DNA of 64,000 bases from Hirudinaria manillensis (lineage: Eukaryota > Annelida > Clitellata > Hirudinida > Hirudinidae): NCBI GenBank assembly GCA_034509925.1, contig CM067532.1:1643142-1707141 (forward strand). Direction: 5' to 3'. Of this stretch, positions 57,793-64,000 are shown piece after piece. The notes under the pieces are model-generated. The model made no database searches, was not told where the DNA came from, and saw only the letters and a list, made by a program, of their open reading frames with translations. Positions within the stretch are counted from its first letter, which is position 1. Each line of letters opens with the position of its first letter. The position numbers were made by a program, and so were the translations under genes.

Positions 57793-60700
57793 TTAATATT
57801 ATTATTGTTGTTATTATTAATAATATTATTATTATATATATTAATATTATTAATATTGTTGTTATTATTATTATTATTATTATATATATATTAATATTAT
57901 TATTATTGTTGTTATTATTAATATTGTTATTATATATATTAATATTATTATTGTTGTTATTATTAATATTATTATTATATATATTAATATTATTATTGTT
58001 GTTATTATTAATATTGTTATTATATATATTAATATTATTATTATTGTTGTTATTATTAATATTATTATTATATATATTAATATTATTATTGTTGTTATTA
58101 TTAATATTATTATTATATATATTAATATTATTATTGTTGTTATTATTATCATTATCTTAACAACTGACATAAACAAGACTTGCTAAATGAAGCACGTTTT
58201 CCAGTTCAAGTATTTATTCTTTGAATTAGGCACCATAAAAATTGATCAATTACTAAAGTAAATGCTAAAATAATGTCTATAATGAAAAGTCAGAGCATAA
58301 TATTTAGACTTTATATTTATTTATTTATTATTATTTATTTATTTATCAATATTTATATTTATATTTTTTTAAAGAAATTTATTCAAAAACTAAATAAAAT
58401 TCCTTGCAACGAATTACAATTAATTTCATGCAAAATTAAATTATAATTAGATAATCCCACAGTTCAGAGGTCGTACTCCTCCTCAGTAACGAAACACAAT
58501 CACTCACGATGTCATCAAAAACGTCAACGTCACCTGACAGTATCCGACTTCGGGATTGTGAATGGAAAATGCCAGGAGGATGTTCCTCAGGGAGGCAATT
58601 TTGGGTGAGGACAGGGTCGAGAAGTGCTTGTTGTTGGGGAGAGTTCGAAGGAGATCCAGTTCGATCTGTTGTGGTAAAAAAGAGAGAGAGAGTGTGTGAG
58701 AGAGAGAGAGAGAGAGAGGGGAGATTAATGGATTTGTTAATGTTAATTTTTATTAATTAATAATAGTTAATAGTTAATTTGAAAATAATCATCTTTGTGA
58801 GAATTTTGAAAAAAAGATTGTTTTCACATTTTAAAAATATTAAGTAAAAATTCAATTTTAAAATAATTTCAAACAAAGATCAAACTTCTAGATCAATTAG
58901 AATCAATATTTACATAAATTACATCTTTCAATAAAATTTAATTAAACTCTAATGGGAAAAAAAAAAAATAAACAAACAAAGAGTCACAGACTCGTACCTG
59001 ATTGGCTGCAGGTGTCACGACCACCTTGGTAGTGATCATGTCCAGGAGGCTGGAATATGACTTGACTACAGAGTTGTTCCTGTAGTCTTGGAGGAGGAAT
59101 TCGATGCATCTGATTGGTTCAGAATGTCAACAATGGTCAATCGATTTCAACAGATTGGAACGACGTCCCTTAGAAACTTATGATAATTTAATTTTATTAT
59201 TTTAACAACATTAATAATAATAAATTTTAATAGTAACAAATAATGAAATAACACTAATAGCTTACTTTAATAATAATAACAACAACAACAACTTGATGAA
59301 GGATAATAGTTAATTCATAACTAATTTCTTCATCTTTCTTTCCATCCATCCAATAAATGCATTCATTCAGTTTCCACTCCATCAATCCATCTCCCAACCT
59401 CTCAGTTGTGCAACAAACCCAGCTAATTGAATTGACAGCAACCTCCATCAATCGATTGATTCATTAGCATGCCATGCCAATCGTCAATCACAAATTCCAA
59501 TCCCAACAACTCCCCCAATGAGGCCTTACATTTTCCAGAGCCTTCCTCTGAACTGGTTGGGCACTCCGTCTCTGATCATCTGCTTGAGGTCGGGACTTTT
59601 CTTGGAAGTTCCCCTCTCCAGGCTGATGAGGGTCGTGTCCCATTTGAGAGACAAGGTCAGATCCGGCTGGAATTTCCGAGAACAATTTCGTTATTCAAAA
59701 TAGCTCAATTACTCAATTAGCACTCTCGACTTTTCATAAACAAAACAATCGACCAACAATAAGGATCCTAAGGAGTCTAAATAAAGCAGACTCATCAATA
59801 ATGTAATTGTCAATAAATTATGTTAATCAGTTCAATGATGTTGCAGTCAAAGCCCTCGAGTTATGCCAGCTCGCCACAACGGTGAACGGCAGATATATGA
59901 ATAAATTATGCTAATCAACTCGATGACATCATAGTAGTCGTAGCTTACCCTGGATTTGAAGAGGTTCGGCTTCAGCTGGGCTTCGGAGTTGGCGACGACG
60001 TTGGCTTTCGGGTTCACTTGGTGCTGAGTCAGGTGTTTCTCAAAGCCGTATTGATCGTAGGCCTGGTTTGGACCCTCCCTTTAAATAAAAACAGAGCTGG
60101 TTGAATGGAAGGTTGTGTGTGTGTGTGTGTATGCCTTACAAATCAGATTGTACAGTTGTTTTTGCGAGAGAGAAACAAGTTTAATTAAATAATTGAACAG
60201 CCGTTTAAGCCTGTGTTTGTCTTGTTTGAGAGAAGATTATTGCCACACACAGCAAGCGTAATTAGTTAAATATGTAATTAGTAAAGTAATTATTTAGTTG
60301 TGCACAGGCAGACAAGCAAAGTTTGCTCAGGATTTTCGTCTCAACTGGATGCTAATCAATCTTTGAGCAGAAATCGAAAATGGCAGCCATAAAGTAATTA
60401 AAATATAAATTCATGACAATCATGATGTCAGTACAGAAACTGTTGTTTTTGTTGTTATTATAACTCATGTTGTTGCGAATTACGTTAATACGTTGAATCA
60501 CGCTAACAGAATTAAACAGATTTGAGTGTCCTAATTATAACAATAATAATTAAAAATAACAAAAAAAAACAAAAAACAAAAATGAATGCTTAATAAAATC
60601 ATTTCAAATTAAATTTTCTATGCCATCTTGCAACAACTCTGTCTGCATTTCACCAGCAACTTACAGTATGTATCTGTACATCTTGTTGTCCGAGTTGGGA

Positions 60701-61956
60701 TCCTGCTGTAATTGGTCGTCCACAAACTGCCTGACCTTTTCCAGCGAATCAGGGTTCGTCTCTGCAAAAGACAGTAGCCTCGGTCACTGACGAAAAGTAA
60801 TTCATGTAAATGAATGATTACGAAGGTCAATTGTACTGTGGTATAAAAACAAGTTAACAAGTTAAGGTTAGAGGGTTAGGATTAGGGCATTAGGGTTAGA
60901 GGGTTAGGGTTAGAGGGTTAGGATTAGGGCATTAGGGTTAGAGGGTTAGGGTTAGGTTTTAATACATAACTTGCTTATGAATAAAAATCAAGGTCATGGT
61001 AAAAAAAAAAAGTGGTAAGTCATAACGTTTGTTCTACCACTGCACTGTCAACAGCTAAGCTCGATTGGACAAGAACGAATTAAGGACATGTTTTGCAACT
61101 GGGCACTTAATTAGATTTCATAGAAACTCAGTAACGAAATAATAATAATAATAATAATAAGCTTTACCAGCAGGACGGTTCACGAGATGATATGAACGAC
61201 GACGAGAAAGGCAGAAAAGGAGTTAACGTTAACTAATGGTAAACAAATCGATGTAATTATTAACCTTGAATTATAACATTATAAAGTTCAAACAATGAAA
61301 TAAAAATCAATAAACAACAATAATAATGATAACAATTGATGATGATAAACCTTGAATTGTAACAATATAAAGTTCAAACAACGAAATAAAAATTAATAAA
61401 CAACAATAATAATAAATTAACAATAAATTAATGATAACAACTGGTGACGATAAGAAAAAATCAAACCTGAGCAAAGAACGAGTATATCATCGAGGCATTT
61501 CAGATGCTTGCTCTGGAGTTGATAGTTCATGGCCTCCAGTTGGGTGATGCGACTGATGGAAGAGTAGCGAATGTTGTAAAAAGGTTATAGTTCAATGAAT
61601 TACTAATTAATAAACACAATAATATTAATATAACATTAATATAACATCTTATATTATAATATATAATATATAATAAAATAATATAATATAATAATATATA
61701 ATATAAAATAAAATATAATAAATATAAAATATAATAAATAATATTAATATAACATCTTATATTATAATATATAATATATGTGAATAACGTAATTTTAACA
61801 AACAATTAGTGATGCTGATAATGATTTAAGGGCTTATATAAATAACTTAATTTCATAATGGGTAATGAGACCAAAAAATTCCTAATGATATCTTATGGGA
61901 ACAACTTCACCTATTATTAAACATAATAAAATAATGTTCTGTATAAATATTAACAC

Positions 61957-61994
<38 letters not shown>

Positions 61995-62112
61995 TAATTA
62001 ATATTAAATGTTTATGATATTAAAATGCCTTATATAAATAGCACAGCGATAGCCAATGCTTTCGTATTGGGTAAGAAGACCAAAATAATAATAATAATAA
62101 TAATATAAAAGC

Positions 62113-62149
<37 letters not shown>

Positions 62150-62671
62150 GTAATAATTATTATAATATTACATATTATATTGTTTATAATATTACAATGC
62201 CTTATATAAATAGCACAGCAATAGCCAATGCTTTCATAATGGGTAAATAATAATATAAAAGCAATAATAATAATAATAATAATATAATAGCAATAATAAT
62301 AAATGTTTATATTGTTACAGTGCCTTATATAAATAGCACAGCAATAGCCAATGCTTTCGTATTGGGTAAGAAGACCAAAATAATAATAATAATAATAATA
62401 ATAATATAAAAGCAATAATAATAATACAATAGCAATAATAATAATAAATGTTTATATTATTACAATGCCTTATATATATAGCACAGCTTTAGCCAATGCT
62501 TTTGTATTGGGTAAGAAGACCAAAAAGTTTGGACTGACATCTGAGACTTGTCAAGCCTTTCTCCTGTGATGACGAGGATCTCGTTGAGGTCAAGGATTTC
62601 CTGGTTCAGCATCTGGTTCTGGATTTTGTAGGCCACCCTCTCGTCCTGGAATGACATAATGGAAGAGGGGG

Positions 62672-62724
<53 letters not shown>

Positions 62725-63908
62725 GTAATGATAGTAATGATAATAACAATTTGTTAAGTACCGAGTTAAGTGATCAGTTTTGTTTTAATTAATTGATTTA
62801 TTTGTTTGTTAATTTATTTATAAGGATATCTAAATCAACGAGGGAGGAGTAAATAAAAAATTATAAACTTAAAATTATTTAAAATAAAATTAAAAAATAA
62901 TAAAAAAACAGTGTATCCCCTGACCCTGATGCCCAAGCCTATGGAGCTTTATTATTAATTCATAATTAATAGATAATTATTAATTAATAATTAATATTGA
63001 TAAAAAATATTTTCTAGAAAGCAATACAGAATATGTACGATTAACTGGAATAACTCCTAATAATTATTTAACACATCATTCAATGGAAACTCTCTGGCAA
63101 AATCACCTCTAGCCTCTCCTGGGTCTTGACCTCGTTCGAGAAGATCTCCCCGGTGTAAACCACCCAAGATCCACTCTCGGAGTTCTCCCTGTTGCTGAAA
63201 TGCAAACTGCTTCCTTGCCGACTGTCGGTGTCCTTGTCCGTATTACTGTCTGCATCCTTGTCTCTGTCACTGCTGACGTCCTTGTCTCTGTCACTGTTGG
63301 TGTCCTTCTCCCTGTCACTGTTGATGTCCTTGTCAATGTCAAGGATCCTGTCTTTGTTACTGGTGCTGCTTGCCCTGTCGACATGCGTCACCGTTTCTGC
63401 AGCGTCGGTGCTCTTGGACTCGATTTTCTCGAGGTCCATTTGGAGCAGGTTCGACACCTCTTTCGAGAAATTTGCAGAATTTATTCTTTGCAGAGACTCT
63501 TGAATGCTGGAGTTTCCGAAGCAAGAGATCCGATTATCGCCCCTGGCATCGCCAGGAAAGGATTTCCTGAGCTCGACCCCCGGTCTGACGATGGAATCCT
63601 TGCCTGTAGAAATATCCTGGCATTTAAAAGCAGGTGGAGGCGGTCGGGCGGGCAGCTCCTTGGCCGATGATCTTTTCTTTACTTCTCTTGGCAAAGATTC
63701 CTTCGAGTTCACTGAGCAGGAATCTGCGCTCGACGTTCGATCGCCTCCCATTGCCACGGAATCGGTCTCCAGGCATTTGGGCGAGGCCTGGTTTGAGTTC
63801 GAGTAGCACTTGTCACTGAGGAAGTTCAGCATCTCGTCCTTCAGCTTCAAATTGTCCTTCAAGTTCTGGATGTCGGCTTCGTCAGACTCCTGCTTCAATT
63901 TCAAGGAC
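55917..63908 (-). CDS. TBC1D2: TBC1D2/Armus-type RabGAP, 5' truncated by the window
   Basis: Thirteen in-phase exons: 63908-63107, 62645-62539, 61552-61467, 60761-60665, 60078-59949, 59666-59530, 59109-58998, 58665-58534, 57710-57573, 57252-57076, 56704-56570, 56251-56174, 56042-55917; 751 aa visible. The first is a linker with acidic SDRDKD repeats and a proline run (ARPPPP), then coiled coil (KIQNQMLNQEILDLNEIL), DQYGF, and the TBC domain: GVPNQFRGRLWK, IELDLLRTLPNNKHF with the catalytic Arg finger, and GYCQ/GLNRLA with the Gln finger, then FLRIWDTFLYEGSK. The tail IAFNELNPFSMKK and QELQELDKL match TBC1D2 closely. These proteins stimulate GTP hydrolysis by Rab7 on late endosomes and link it to Rac1 and cadherin turnover. 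The N-terminal PH domain should lie beyond 64 kb. The last intron has a GC donor (GCAAGG). TBC1D2B is the alternative. Confidence 0.92.
56436..56528 (+). repeat. AAAT tetranucleotide run
   Basis: AAAT/GAAT tetramers (about 22) in the TBC intron, ending 42 bp before the last base of the 56570-56704 exon. Confidence 0.85.
57735..58152 (+). repeat. About 45-bp AT-rich minisatellite
   Basis: A unit of TTGTTGTTATTATTAATA, then a TTA run, then TATATATATTAATA recurs about eight times with spacing of 44-48 bp. It fills most of a TBC intron between the exons ending at 57710 and 58534. Confidence 0.85.
60866..60956 (+). repeat. Interstitial TTAGGG-like repeat
   Basis: About 15 units of GGGTTA and variants (GAGGGTTA, GGATTA, GGGCATTA) arranged as a higher-order unit of about 43 bp present twice. 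It lies in a TBC intron, so it is not a chromosome end. Confidence 0.85.
61826..62525 (+). repeat. Tandem duplications of a TBC intron segment
   Basis: A segment with CTTATATAAATAGCACAGC, GATAGCCAATGCTTTCGTA and TTGGGTAAGAAGACC occurs at 62030-62083, 62201-62248, 62321-62381 and 62466-62524, with a diverged copy at 61832-61880. ATA arrays separate the copies. The rightmost abuts the donor of the exon ending at 62539. Confidence 0.85.
62676..62726 (+). repeat. ATA trinucleotide array
   Basis: About 17 ATA copies just upstream (on the minus strand) of the TBC exon starting at 62645. Confidence 0.9.
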
Positions 63909-64000
63909 CTTAAAAAACATTACGTTGCAATGAACATTGTGATTCCAATTTGGCTTTTATGAATGTTGTATCACCACTTGCAGCACACATTATTAAAAAA

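Noticed and set aside
60866-60956. Chromosome end
   Set aside because: The telomere-like repeats are short, degenerate and flanked on both sides by exons of the same gene.
57735-62525. CRISPR-like repeat array
   Set aside because: The repeats are AT-rich minisatellites and microsatellites with no conserved spacers, in an animal gene intron.

Overview
This is a stretch of invertebrate animal (bilaterian) nuclear DNA. The genes have many small exons with GT-AG (occasionally GC-AG) introns. Gene content is typical of animals: a lachesin-type Ig cell adhesion molecule, a TLX-class homeobox, a RAD21-family cohesin subunit, a TBC1D2-type RabGAP and a Tc1 transposon. A TTAGGG-like repeat at 60.9 kb fits lophotrochozoans, deuterostomes and some other invertebrates, but not insects or nematodes. 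I see no prokaryotic, viral or CRISPR features. I built gene models by hand from splice signals, reading-phase continuity and family resemblance; every multi-exon model listed keeps one open frame across its junctions.

Layout. 1-23.2 kb: one long gene on the + strand, a three-Ig-domain lachesin-like protein (9 coding exons, 433 aa). Its introns are packed with tri- and tetranucleotide arrays, including 1.66 kb of TGAT. 23.2-26.5 kb: AT-rich intergenic DNA with an old duplicated segment. 26.5-28.1 kb, minus: a compact three-exon TLX/C15-type homeobox gene (178 aa) with an N-terminal eh1 Groucho-binding motif. 30.1-31.0 kb, minus: a 3' part of an unrecognised coiled-coil gene, followed by an orphan terminal exon near 31.9 kb. 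34.3-39.6 kb, plus: an unusual 15-exon gene joining a THAP zinc finger, a helical region that may be death-fold-like, and two alpha-crystallin (small heat shock) domains. 40.4-44.5 kb, minus: an 11-exon RAD21-type kleisin (588 aa). 46.2-51.3 kb, plus, divergent from RAD21: a five-exon gene for an unrecognised 830 aa protein with a long disordered tail. 52.5-54.0 kb: a decayed Tc1-family DD34E transposon with recognisable inverted repeats and TA duplication. 55.9-63.9 kb, minus: the 3' 13 exons of a TBC1D2/Armus-type RabGAP, cut by the right edge of the window.

These genes do not form one pathway. RAD21 and the 46.2 kb gene are divergent, with a TCTCGCGAGA promoter-type motif between them. The microsatellite load falls abruptly after about 23 kb. 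The most novel-looking item is the THAP plus tandem alpha-crystallin fusion.
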